Positions 1 to 5,903 of a stretch of 10,054 nucleotides of DNA are shown piece by piece. The position numbers and the translations under genes are program-made. The notes below the pieces were generated by a model. That model was not told the origin of the DNA. It was given only the letters and a program-made list of their open reading frames with translations, and made no database searches. The first letter of the stretch is position 1. Every line of letters starts with the position of its first letter. The stretch is from Sporomusaceae bacterium UBA1887 (lineage in GTDB: Bacteria > Bacillota > Negativicutes > Sporomusales > DSM-15969), in assembly GCA_002337925.1 (NCBI GenBank), contig DDHB01000010.1:13023-23076 (forward strand), written 5' to 3'.

Positions 1-1
1 T

Positions 2-553
2 GAGGAAAAAGCACAAAAACTCAGTGATGAGGTTACCCATGTAGCAGTCGCAGATACAACAGATGAAGCTGCCCTCAAAACACTGGGAATACGTAATTTT
101 GATGTAGTAGTAGTCGCAATTGGTGAAGATATGCAGGCGAATGTACTGACTACATTGTTGTTAAAAGATATGGGTGTTACGCACATTGTTGCAAAAGCGC
201 GCAACGAACTGCACGGTAAAATGCTGAAAAAAATAGGCGCTGACCGGGTTGTTTATCCCGAACGCGATATGGGCCAGCGGGTAGCACATAATTTAGTTTC
301 CACCAACGTTCTTGATTATATTGAGCTCTCACCTAACTTAAGCCTTGTAGAAATTAACGCGCCTCAGTCTCTTATCGGCAAAAGCCTGGCTGAAGCCAAT
401 CTGCGCGCTAAATATGAAATGAACGTTGTTGCCATTAAACGGGCCGATAAAATCATTGTACCGCCCCATCCCAGCGATAAAATTACTGCTGAAGATGTAT
501 TAATCGTGGTCGGCGGCATTGAAGGCTTGCAACGGCTGGAAGAGCTTGAGTGA
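2..553 (+). CDS. ktrA: Potassium uptake regulatory subunit, KtrA/TrkA family (5' end missing)
   Basis: This is the regulatory RCK subunit of a Ktr/Trk potassium channel. It is cytoplasmic, binds nucleotide and gates the membrane subunit (KtrB/TrkH). The frame is open from the window edge to a TGA at 551-553, giving 183 visible residues of an expected ~220, so about 35-40 N-terminal residues, including the Rossmann glycine motif, lie outside. Visible RCK_N parts are VAVADTTDEAALKTLGI, DVVVVAIGEDMQANVL and a THIVAKARNELH strand. RCK_C begins near SPNLSLVEINAPQSLIGKSL and ends in EDVLIVVGG. The ATG at 131 is internal, since the homologous sequence continues upstream of it. The partner membrane gene is not in view. 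A single-RCK protein of this size suggests KtrA rather than the double-length TrkA of proteobacteria. Family assignment is firm; the exact symbol is inferred. Confidence 0.9.
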   Translation, partial: EEKAQKLSDEVTHVAVADTTDEAALKTLGIRNFDVVVVAIGEDMQANVLTTLLLKDMGVTHIVAKARNELHGKMLKKIGADRVVYPERDMGQRVAHNLVSTNVLDYIELSPNLSLVEINAPQSLIGKSLAEANLRAKYEMNVVAIKRADKIIVPPHPSDKITAEDVLIVVGGIEGLQRLEELE

Positions 554-560
554 TTAACTA

Positions 561-601
561 ATAAAGAGCAGGCGCGGTATATACCGGCGCCTGCTCTTTA
601 T
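561..601. terminator. Bidirectional Rho-independent terminator between ktrA and the amidase gene
   Basis: A perfect 15-bp stem pairs 561-575 with 587-601. The 11-nt loop holds a further short palindrome (ggtatatacc). The stem starts and ends with A/T-rich arms, so a U-rich stretch follows it on either strand. The amidase stop codon (598-600) lies inside the right arm, so one hairpin serves both convergent genes. Confidence 0.85.
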
Positions 602-1275
602 TTGGCTGTTGAAAAATAACTGTTTATTCCATTGTAAAGTCCCAAAGCAGCCTTACGCCAGAACGCCGCCTTACTAAGCAACTTGGCTTCCTGGGGATTA
701 GAAATAAAAGCTACCTCTGCCAGAATTGCCGGCATATGTGTGTTTTCCAACACATAAAAATCATTTTCTTCAAAACCACGGTCAGAAAGGCCCACCTGCC
801 GCACAAGGTTGCTCTGCAGAATTTGGGCAAAGCGGCGATCCTCATTCGTTTTTTCATAAAAATAAGTTGTAGTACCTTGCGCCTCATTCGTTGAAAAAGC
901 ATCAGCGTGAATACTGACAAACAAATCGGCATCCATGCGATTGGCAACATTAACCCTGGCCGCGAGCTCTTCCTTATCTGAAGCCCCTTTATAGGCTACA
1001 TCTTTATCAGCGGTACGGGTCAACACGACATTAGCCCCTCTGGCAGCAAGCATTTTCTTCAGTTCCAGCGCAATCCCCAGAGTCACATCTTTTTCAACAA
1101 TATTATTACTCCCAATAGCACCCGTATCACTTCCACCATGACCGGGGTCTACCACAATTGTCTTTCCCTGCACACCGGCATATGTAGCCGCATGCGCTGC
1201 CCCATAAGCAGCATTAACCGGCAGCGCCAGGGACAGGATCGCAAGAAAAACAAGCATCTTAAAAGAACTTTTCAT
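598..1275 (-). CDS. N-acetylmuramoyl-L-alanine amidase (Amidase_3), secreted
   Basis: This zinc amidase cleaves the bond between N-acetylmuramic acid and L-alanine in peptidoglycan, outside the cytoplasmic membrane. From the chosen start it has 225 residues. Residues 1-25 form a signal peptide (MKSSFK, then a hydrophobic stretch ending ALPVNAAYG). The catalytic domain begins at TIVVDPGHGG (His46), with the other expected metal or catalytic residues at Glu61 (NIVEKDV), His123 (SIHADAF) and Glu187 (ILAEVAFISN). There is no AMIN, SH3 or SPOR wall-binding domain, so it is a minimal amidase of about CwlD size. The ATG at 1275 is preferred over an upstream start at 1317 because AAGGATG lies just upstream of it and the signal peptide then starts properly. 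A role in spore cortex formation (CwlD-like) is possible in a spore-former but is not shown by the sequence. Confidence 0.9.
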   Translation of the reverse strand: MKSSFKMLVFLAILSLALPVNAAYGAAHAATYAGVQGKTIVVDPGHGGSDTGAIGSNNIVEKDVTLGIALELKKMLAARGANVVLTRTADKDVAYKGASDKEELAARVNVANRMDADLFVSIHADAFSTNEAQGTTTYFYEKTNEDRRFAQILQSNLVRQVGLSDRGFEENDFYVLENTHMPAILAEVAFISNPQEAKLLSKAAFWRKAALGLYNGINSYFSTAK

Positions 1276-1325
1276 TATTTCATCCTTACTAGAAGGCAAT
1301 CCATCAGTCACTAACATACACCGCC

Positions 1326-1355
1326 ATTATACCTTATGACGATAAATGCTGACAA
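1326..1355 (-). promoter_or_regulatory. Sigma-A-type promoter of the amidase gene
   Basis: Read on the minus strand, TTGTCA (1350-1355) is followed after 18 nt by a consensus TATAAT (1326-1331). This places the transcript start near 1319, about 45 nt ahead of the amidase ATG. The -10 matches consensus fully and the -35 in five of six positions. Confidence 0.7.
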
Positions 1356-1393
1356 ACGTAATATTTTCCGGTGTTCTTCCTTATTCTTCATTA

Positions 1394-1420
1394 CAGAATG
1401 CACAGATTTACAGCATTCTG
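1394..1420. repeat. 8-bp inverted repeat upstream of the amidase promoter
   Basis: The sequence cagaatgc (1394-1401) is repeated perfectly in inverse at 1413-1420, with an 11-nt spacer. It lies about 40 bp upstream of the amidase -35 box, so it could be an operator. It is not followed by a T-run on either strand, so it does not look like a terminator. Confidence 0.45.
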
Positions 1421-1428
1421 GGCAAACT

Positions 1429-1588
1429 GTGTCTTGACCGAGTTGTGAATTAGAATTAGACAGTGTAGATTTTTTTGCAATGCAAGGCGGAGGAGTCCGC
1501 GCAAATCGGGAATATGTAAGGCGACGACAACGCAGCAGTGCGAAAAAAGACACGCTGGCTAAACTAAGATTTAACTTGGTCAAGACAC
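1429..1588. repeat. Imperfect palindromic intergenic element (MITE/REP-like)
   Basis: The left arm, 1429-1483, is complementary to the right arm, 1535-1588, at about 70 % of positions with one small gap. The outer ends match perfectly over 11 bp (gtgtcttgacc at 1429-1439 and ggtcaagacac at 1578-1588), and a T7 run opposite an A6 run lies nearer the centre. The ~50-nt middle (1484-1534) is G-rich and not part of the stem. No transposase or credible reading frame is inside. Size, terminal inverted repeats and intergenic position resemble a non-autonomous dispersed repeat. Whether it is repeated elsewhere cannot be seen here. Confidence 0.55.
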
Positions 1589-1608
1589 TAAGCCCAGGAG
1601 GTGATCGC

Positions 1609-1740
1609 ATGGACAATGAAAAAACCACAGCAGCTGTTGACAATGAGCAGGCTCCAGTAGAATCAACTGATAAAAAAACACAAAATACAGTGCCTACTTT
1701 ATATCCCGACATCGAGTACGTGAACAGAACATTGCCCTAA
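1609..1740 (+). CDS. Small hydrophilic protein of unknown function (43 residues)
   Basis: I do not recognise this protein. The gene starts with ATG at 1609 behind AGGAGGTGATCGC, close to a full complement of the 16S rRNA 3' end with good spacing. It stops with TAA at 1738-1740, which runs into a strong terminator. These two signals bracket it as a real gene. Upstream in-frame ATGs (from 1480) are unlikely because they lie inside the palindromic element and have no such binding site. Residues 1-28 are charged and low in complexity (MDNEKTTAAVDNEQ, ESTDKK). The C-terminal part TLYPDIEYVNRTLP is richer in aromatic residues and could be a binding or structural motif. There is no signal peptide, membrane segment or cysteine. 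It stands alone, divergent from the amidase gene and convergent with thiC. No clear sigma-A promoter is visible upstream. Confidence 0.7.
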   Translation: MDNEKTTAAVDNEQAPVESTDKKTQNTVPTLYPDIEYVNRTLP

Positions 1741-1787
1741 CAAAAAGCAGGGTAGCAATTGATAAAATCGCTACCCTGCTTTTTGTT
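1739..1787. terminator. Bidirectional terminator between the small gene and thiC
   Basis: An uninterrupted 18-bp stem pairs 1739-1756 with 1770-1787 around a 13-nt loop. A T5 run at 1780-1784, and the matching A5 at 1742-1746, provide U-tracts on both strands. The arms include the last two bases of the small gene's stop and the thiC stop (1786-1788). Confidence 0.9.
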
Positions 1788-3087
1788 ACTTCAAAGTAAT
1801 TTCTTCGCCGTTTAAGATTTTTTTCATATTTTTCATCGGACACATCTTACCGCACATCGTACAGGTATCTTCACATTCCGGTTTCGATTCTTCCCGGTAT
1901 CTTCTGGCTTTTTCAGGATCAATCGCCAGTTCGATCATCCGCGGAAAATTAACATCCGCCCGTGCAGCGCTCATTTGATTGTCCCAGTCTCTTGCACCGG
2001 GTATTCCTTTTGCAATGTCGGCTGCATGAGCGGCAATGCGAGTAGCAATAATTCCTTCTTTCATATCTTCCAGGGTGGGTAAGCGCAGGTGTTCCGCCGG
2101 AGTTACAAAACACAGGAAATCCGCCCCATTAGCTGCCGCCACCGCGCCCCCGATTGCGCTGGTAATATGATCATACCCAGGAGCAATATCAGTAACCACC
2201 GGTCCCAGTACGTAAAAAGGAGCACCATGGCATAGTTTTTTCTCAATTGTCATATTCGCTGCAATTTCATTGAGCGCCATATGTCCGGGTCCTTCGATCA
2301 TTACCTGTACATTTCTCGCCCAGGCACGTTTAGTCAACTCTCCTAAAACGATCAACTCCTCAATTTGGGCAGCATCGGTTGAATCATTAATGGAACCAGG
2401 GCGGCAGGCATCCCCCAGACTAAGTGTCACATCATATTTCTGACAAATATCCAGTAAGCGGTCAAAGTATTCGTAAAACGGATTCTCCTGTTTATTAAGC
2501 TCCATCCAGGCAAACAGCAGTGAACCGCCCCGTGAAACAATATTGGTTAATCGCTTGTTGTTTTTCACTCGCTCGGCAGTCGTGGTATTAATACCGCAAT
2601 GGACCGTCATAAAATCAACGCCATCCTGAGCATGCCTTTCCACAACAGCAAAAAATTCATCAACTGTAATATCTTTTAATTCCTTATCCAGCATACCTAC
2701 GGCATCATACATCGGCACCGTACCAATCATAGCAGAAGATATTTCTACCAATTTCTGCCGGAACTCCTGTGTTTTTCCATAGCAGCTGAGGTCCATAATC
2801 GCTTCAGCTTTCAGCTCAATCGCTTTTTTTACTTTATCCAACTCAAAATTAATATCACAGCAATCTTTGGAAACACCTAAGTTAACATTGATCTTTGTCC
2901 TAAGGCCTGCGCCGACACCTTCGGGACTTAAGCTAATGTGTCCTTTATTAGCAGGGATAACCACCTTCCCTGCCGCGACCAATTCTATCAGCGTCTCCAT
3001 TCTCATCTTTTCTTTTTCTGCTACTATGCGCATTTGCTCAGTGACAATCCCTTTTTTGGCAGCATCCATTTGTGTCGTGTAATTCAT
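1786..3087 (-). CDS. thiC: Phosphomethylpyrimidine synthase ThiC
   Basis: This radical-SAM enzyme rearranges aminoimidazole ribotide to hydroxymethylpyrimidine phosphate, the pyrimidine half of thiamine, in the cytoplasm. It has 433 residues, the short form common in anaerobes, without the extra N-terminal region of the ~600-residue form. Family signatures include FMTVHCGINTTTAERV, SRGGSLLFAWM, SLGDACRPGSINDSTD, VMIEGPGHMALNEI, GPVVTDIAPGYDHIT and IGGAVAAANGADFLCFVTPAEHL. The cluster-binding cysteines are near the C-terminus at 409, 412 and 416 (CTMCGKMCP), spaced CX2CX3C. The ATG at 3087 has AAGGGGAG five bases upstream. The leader carries a TPP riboswitch and terminator, so expression should fall when thiamine pyrophosphate is plentiful. 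This also argues against its being BzaF, the related benzimidazole-forming enzyme. No other thi gene is adjacent. Confidence 0.97.
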   Translation of the reverse strand: MNYTTQMDAAKKGIVTEQMRIVAEKEKMRMETLIELVAAGKVVIPANKGHISLSPEGVGAGLRTKINVNLGVSKDCCDINFELDKVKKAIELKAEAIMDLSCYGKTQEFRQKLVEISSAMIGTVPMYDAVGMLDKELKDITVDEFFAVVERHAQDGVDFMTVHCGINTTTAERVKNNKRLTNIVSRGGSLLFAWMELNKQENPFYEYFDRLLDICQKYDVTLSLGDACRPGSINDSTDAAQIEELIVLGELTKRAWARNVQVMIEGPGHMALNEIAANMTIEKKLCHGAPFYVLGPVVTDIAPGYDHITSAIGGAVAAANGADFLCFVTPAEHLRLPTLEDMKEGIIATRIAAHAADIAKGIPGARDWDNQMSAARADVNFPRMIELAIDPEKARRYREESKPECEDTCTMCGKMCPMKNMKKILNGEEITLK

Positions 3088-3115
3088 TGCTACTCCCCTT
3101 CCTCATCCTAAATAA

Positions 3116-3144
3116 CAAAAAAGCCTACCACAAGGCAGGCTTTA
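3116..3144 (-). terminator. Riboswitch-controlled terminator of the thiC leader
   Basis: On the minus strand GCCTGCC (3134-3140) pairs with GGTAGGC (3123-3129) around a TTGT loop, with one G-U pair. Flanking AAA/TTT extends the stem to 10 bp, and a T6 run (3117-3122) follows. It lies between the TPP aptamer and the thiC ribosome binding site, the usual place for a transcriptional expression platform. Confidence 0.85.
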
Positions 3145-3159
3145 AAGTATTAATTAAAA

Positions 3160-3239
3160 AGCTTCCCTCCGGTGGTACTAACCACATCAGGTTTAAGAGT
3201 TGGACATGTGTCCTCTCAGCCATTTCGGCACCCCTAGCT
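3160..3239 (-). promoter_or_regulatory. TPP riboswitch (THI box) of thiC
   Basis: Read on the minus strand, the aptamer contains the conserved blocks AGGGGTGCC, GCTGAGAGG, AACCTGATGTGGTTAGTACC and GGAGGGAAGC in the right order and spacing. The two ends pair through AGCT. It binds thiamine pyrophosphate, and with the terminator just downstream it should stop thiC transcription when the ligand is present. Confidence 0.95.
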
Positions 3240-3258
3240 GTCTTATTCACTTATTATT

Positions 3259-3287
3259 ACTATACTTGATATTCCAACTATTGTACA
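3259..3287 (-). promoter_or_regulatory. Probable promoter of thiC
   Basis: On the minus strand TGTACA (3282-3287) is followed after 17 nt by TATAGT (3259-3264), placing the start about 10-15 nt ahead of the TPP aptamer. The -35 overlaps the last codons of ribB. The -10 is good and the -35 is only four of six. Confidence 0.45.
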
Positions 3288-3928
3288 TCCACATTTTTCT
3301 TGCGATATTCAATAAGATCATTCACGGTAACAACCGTCATATTATGATTCATAGCAAATTCTACAATCTCCGGTAAACGAGCCATTGTTCCATCCGGATT
3401 AGTAAGCTCACATAAAACCCCGTACGGTTTTAGCCCGGCAAGACGCATTAAATCAACATTCGCCTCTGTGTGACCCGGGCGCTCAAGCACGCCACCAGCC
3501 TTAGCCCTTAATGGAAAGACATGTCCGGGACGTCTCAGATTAGCAGCACAGGCCTGTTCGGCAATTGCGGCTTTCACTGTTGTCACGCGGTCAGCGGCGG
3601 ATACACCGGTTGTGACTCCACAGGCCGCCTCAATGGAAACAGTAAATGCCGTTTGAAAGCTGCTTGTATTATGCTCTACCATCATCGGCAGTTCTAAGGC
3701 CTGCACTCGCTCTTCAGGGAGACATAAGCAAACAATACCGCTGCCCTCACGAATGAGCATTGCCATTTGTGCTTCATTCAAATGCTCTGCCGCAAAGAAA
3801 ATATCGCCCTCATTTTCCCGTTCTTCATCGTCAGTCACCAAAATCCCCTGTCCGTTACGCAGTGCTTCAATGGCCTTTTTCACTCTTTCCTCGGGATTGC
3901 CAAATCGAACTAGTAAATTCTGATTCAA
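3278..3928 (-). CDS. ribB: 3,4-dihydroxy-2-butanone-4-phosphate synthase RibB
   Basis: RibB converts ribulose 5-phosphate to 3,4-dihydroxy-2-butanone 4-phosphate and formate, supplying the four-carbon unit of riboflavin. It is cytoplasmic and Mg-dependent. It has 216 residues, the usual size of the single-domain enzyme. The acidic metal-binding loop is at residues 33-42 (DDEERENEGD). Later signatures are REGSGIVCLCLPEER, RRPGHVFPLRAK and RPGHTEANVDLMRLAGL. There is no GTP cyclohydrolase II domain, unlike the RibBA fusion common in Firmicutes, so that step must be encoded elsewhere. The start is a TTG at 3926-3928, supported by AGGAGG eight bases upstream; there is no alternative ATG before the conserved N-terminus. 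It is a single-gene unit under an FMN riboswitch, so it should be shut down when FMN is abundant. Confidence 0.96.
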   Translation of the reverse strand: MNQNLLVRFGNPEERVKKAIEALRNGQGILVTDDEERENEGDIFFAAEHLNEAQMAMLIREGSGIVCLCLPEERVQALELPMMVEHNTSSFQTAFTVSIEAACGVTTGVSAADRVTTVKAAIAEQACAANLRRPGHVFPLRAKAGGVLERPGHTEANVDLMRLAGLKPYGVLCELTNPDGTMARLPEIVEFAMNHNMTVVTVNDLIEYRKKNVDVQ

Positions 3929-3938
3929 TTAGTATTCC

Positions 3939-3989
3939 TCCTACTCATATAGTCGGACTTACTTTCGAATCAGGGCATCAGATAGGCAG
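3939..3989 (-). promoter_or_regulatory. Putative translational expression platform of the ribB leader
   Basis: No terminator-like hairpin with a U-run lies between the FMN aptamer and ribB. Instead a hairpin pairs TCCgACT (3951-3957) with AGTaGGA (3939-3945), covering part of the AGGAGG binding site. CTGCCTATC (3981-3989) can pair with GATAAGGCAG (4008-4017), which includes the 3' strand of aptamer stem P1. This suggests a competing fold acting on translation. It was drawn by eye and no energies were calculated. Confidence 0.4.
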
Positions 3990-4011
3990 ATGTAATAAAA
4001 ACTATCACTGC

Positions 4012-4155
4012 CTTATCCTCTTTCATCCGGACTGTACCGTCGGCACTGGCCTCTCACCAGTTCTGCTGACCTCTTCAAAACGAAGAGCGCTCGCGGGCTC
4101 CCCAGTTTACCTGGGATACCGCCGGTGGGGATTCACACCCCGCCCTGAGAATAAG
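4012..4155 (-). promoter_or_regulatory. FMN riboswitch (RFN element) of ribB
   Basis: Read on the minus strand, the conserved blocks follow in order: TCAGGGCGGGGTG, AATCCCCACCGGCGGTA, AGCCCGCGAGC, CTGGTGAGAGGCCAG, GCCGACGGTACAGTCCGGATG. The closing stem P1 pairs 4147-4155 with 4012-4020 over nine base pairs. A variable arm has the stem CTCTTC/GAAGAG. It senses flavin mononucleotide and controls ribB just downstream. Confidence 0.97.
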
Positions 4156-4168
4156 TCACTCAGTTGTA

Positions 4169-4196
4169 AGTATACTCCCCTGGTAGTATTTGTCAA
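4169..4196 (-). promoter_or_regulatory. Sigma-A-type promoter of the FMN riboswitch/ribB unit
   Basis: On the minus strand a consensus TTGACA (4191-4196) is followed after 16 nt by TATACT (4169-4174). The predicted start, near 4162, is about seven bases ahead of aptamer stem P1. Confidence 0.8.
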
Positions 4197-4238
4197 CCAG
4201 TACTTAAGTCACAAGAGAGTCTACTACAGCGGCAGCAG

Positions 4239-4541
4239 CTATCCTTCGCGAAAAATAATGCCTTTTCCGAAAGCGGGATAATTCCAGGAATAACCTTCAA
4301 GTCCCTGATTCAGCCTTTCACATACAAGCCGGCAATTGCCGCATTCCAGACAGCCTACATGATCAAAACTGAGTACATCGTTCACCATATCCCATTTATA
4401 ACGTTCTGCAGGGCACGAGTAGGTACAGGCACGGTGACTGCAAGTCTTACACGCAATTTTGTCGACAACAATATGAGGATTATGATCATCGCTGTCAAAG
4501 CGATTTTTAGCCAGACGATCATCCATCGAGAGATTTTTCAT
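4239..4541 (-). CDS. fixX: Ferredoxin-like protein FixX
   Basis: FixX is the small iron-sulfur partner of FixC and passes electrons between the flavoprotein and a quinone or other acceptor. It has 100 residues, the family's usual size. Two cysteine groups are present: C31, C34, C39 and C43 followed by proline (CKTCSHRACTYSCP), and C64, C67, C70 and C74 (CLECGNCRLVC). Eight cysteines would allow two clusters, although the first motif has the widened spacing seen in this family. The C-terminal part YSWNYPAFGKGIIFREG is typical. The ATG overlaps the fixC stop as ATGA, so the genes are translationally coupled; AAGGGGG lies ten bases upstream. No terminator with a U-run is evident between its stop and the ribB promoter, so some read-through into the ribB leader is possible. 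Confidence 0.93.
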   Translation of the reverse strand: MKNLSMDDRLAKNRFDSDDHNPHIVVDKIACKTCSHRACTYSCPAERYKWDMVNDVLSFDHVGCLECGNCRLVCERLNQGLEGYSWNYPAFGKGIIFREG

Positions 4542-5830
4542 AGTGACCGCGCCCCCTTAACCATATCTTTAAACACATCAAAATACGATATTTTATCCGC
4601 AACAGTCTCTCTGGCGACACCAAGCACCCGTTTAGCCGGAGTACCGTCTACACCGTAAATATTGCGCATTAAGTCAGCCGCGAGCATAGGATAAGTAGTG
4701 AAAACTTGTCTCGTATGTGCCATATAATCATGTGCATTTTTAAAAGTATGCATATCTTTTAGCACACTTTGCTGCAATCGCGTCTCGTAACCTTTTAACA
4801 TATTTCTGGAATAATCACCTGCATCTATTGCTTCATTAGCCGTCTCAGCTGCTGCAATGCCGGATAAAATAGCATAATCCATTCCCCGAACAGTAAATCC
4901 GCTATTAACAACCAGGCCCGCTGCATCACCGGCAATCATAACACCATCGGCAAAAAGCTGAGGAAGCGCTGAAATCCCACCTTCCGGAATAAGGTGTGCA
5001 GAATACTCGATAACCTCTCCACCTTCAATATAACGGGAAATAGATGGGTGGTGTTTTAACGCCTCAGCGATATCCGCTACCGGAAGCTTCGCATTCTTCC
5101 AGCTAAGAGAATCAACGACCATCCCCAGTGAAATACTGTTCTTATTCGTATAGAGAAATGCACCGCCGCTGATGCCTTTCGTACATTCGCCAACACACAG
5201 CATTGCCGTACCAACATCACTGACTGTATTAAATCGCTCATTAATTACCGCTTCAGGCAGTTGAACGATATGCTTAATCCCTAATGCAATATTTTTGAGC
5301 TCTAATGGCTTAATAATCCCAGATCTCTCCGCCACAAGAGAATTAACGCCTTCAGCACTAATCACTAAATCAGCTTCAAGCTCTTCATCTCCGATTTTAA
5401 CACCGCAGACCTTCCCGTCCCTCATAAGAAACGTGTCAACGGTACTGGCCGGAATCATCATGGCTCCCGCATCTTCTGCTTTTGCCGCTAGCCACGCGTC
5501 CAGCTTGCTCCTGAGTACCGTATAAGACTGCTGGTTGACCGATGAAAATGTTGAGTCGATGGCAACGCTTGTTTGCGGTGTCATCATCATCATCATTTCT
5601 CTCGTTACCTCCCGTTCAAGCGGAGCCTCCTGCCATTCGTCACCCAATAGTTTTTTAAGCGCATATGTATAAATACGACCGCCCGTCATATTTTTTGCGC
5701 CTGGCCCTTTGCCCCGGTCGACTAACAATACTTCCCGCCCGGCTTTTGCCAGCTGATAAGCAGCTGCGCTGCCTGCAAGTCCGGCACCAATGACAATAAC
5801 CTGAAATTTTTCATCTGCCAAAATGTTCAC
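4538..5830 (-). CDS. fixC: FAD-dependent electron-transfer oxidoreductase FixC (ETF:quinone oxidoreductase family)
   Basis: FixC is a flavoprotein that accepts electrons from the ETF-like FixAB pair and, with FixX, reduces a quinone; in FixABCX it takes part in flavin-based electron bifurcation. It has 430 residues, normal for FixC. The FAD-binding Rossmann motif is GAGLAGS at residues 15-21, with the ribose-binding acidic residue at Asp38 (LLVDRG). The second FAD motif, GVMIAGDAAGLVVNSG, is near residue 295. Start choice: GTG at 5830 with GGAGG only three bases before it is the annotated option; a TTG three codons later would have wider spacing, so the exact start is uncertain. fixA and fixB are not upstream, where a divergently regulated-looking spacer and then a permease gene lie. 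The electron donor must be encoded elsewhere. Its role (nitrogen fixation, carnitine-like or acyl-CoA metabolism) cannot be told from this window. Confidence 0.93.
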   Translation of the reverse strand: MNILADEKFQVIVIGAGLAGSAAAYQLAKAGREVLLVDRGKGPGAKNMTGGRIYTYALKKLLGDEWQEAPLEREVTREMMMMMTPQTSVAIDSTFSSVNQQSYTVLRSKLDAWLAAKAEDAGAMMIPASTVDTFLMRDGKVCGVKIGDEELEADLVISAEGVNSLVAERSGIIKPLELKNIALGIKHIVQLPEAVINERFNTVSDVGTAMLCVGECTKGISGGAFLYTNKNSISLGMVVDSLSWKNAKLPVADIAEALKHHPSISRYIEGGEVIEYSAHLIPEGGISALPQLFADGVMIAGDAAGLVVNSGFTVRGMDYAILSGIAAAETANEAIDAGDYSRNMLKGYETRLQQSVLKDMHTFKNAHDYMAHTRQVFTTYPMLAADLMRNIYGVDGTPAKRVLGVARETVADKISYFDVFKDMVKGARSL

Positions 5831-5870
5831 CCCTCCAAAAATAAATAAGATTTCTAGCAGAACTTTACCA

Positions 5871-5890
5871 TTTCACGTCATAGCGTGAAA
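5871..5890. promoter_or_regulatory. Palindromic candidate operator of fixCX
   Basis: TTTCACG (5871-5877) and CGTGAAA (5884-5890) form a perfect 7+7 inverted repeat with a 6-nt spacer. It lies just downstream of the predicted fixC start site and about 40 bp before the gene, where a repressor would block transcription. The geometry resembles sites of dimeric helix-turn-helix regulators. Which family binds it is not known. Confidence 0.5.
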
Positions 5891-5903
5891 AATCTGTAAT
5901 TTC

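Noticed and set aside
1480..1608. N-terminal extension of the small plus-strand protein from an ATG at 1480
   Set aside because: The extension is translated from the palindromic repeat, has no ribosome binding site, and a near-perfect one sits directly before the ATG at 1609.
1311..1712. 133-residue minus-strand reading frame
   Set aside because: It runs antisense through the small gene and the palindromic element and across the amidase promoter, has no recognisable domain, and lies where the plus-strand gene has better signals.
1786..3087. BzaF (anaerobic benzimidazole synthase) instead of ThiC
   Set aside because: The gene is controlled by a TPP riboswitch and has no bza or cobamide genes nearby.
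3072..3269. 65-residue plus-strand reading frame
   Set aside because: It is antisense to the TPP riboswitch and thiC leader, which account for the sequence.
3760..4281. 173-residue plus-strand reading frame
   Set aside because: It is antisense to ribB, the whole FMN riboswitch and the end of fixX; the translation looks like non-coding sequence.
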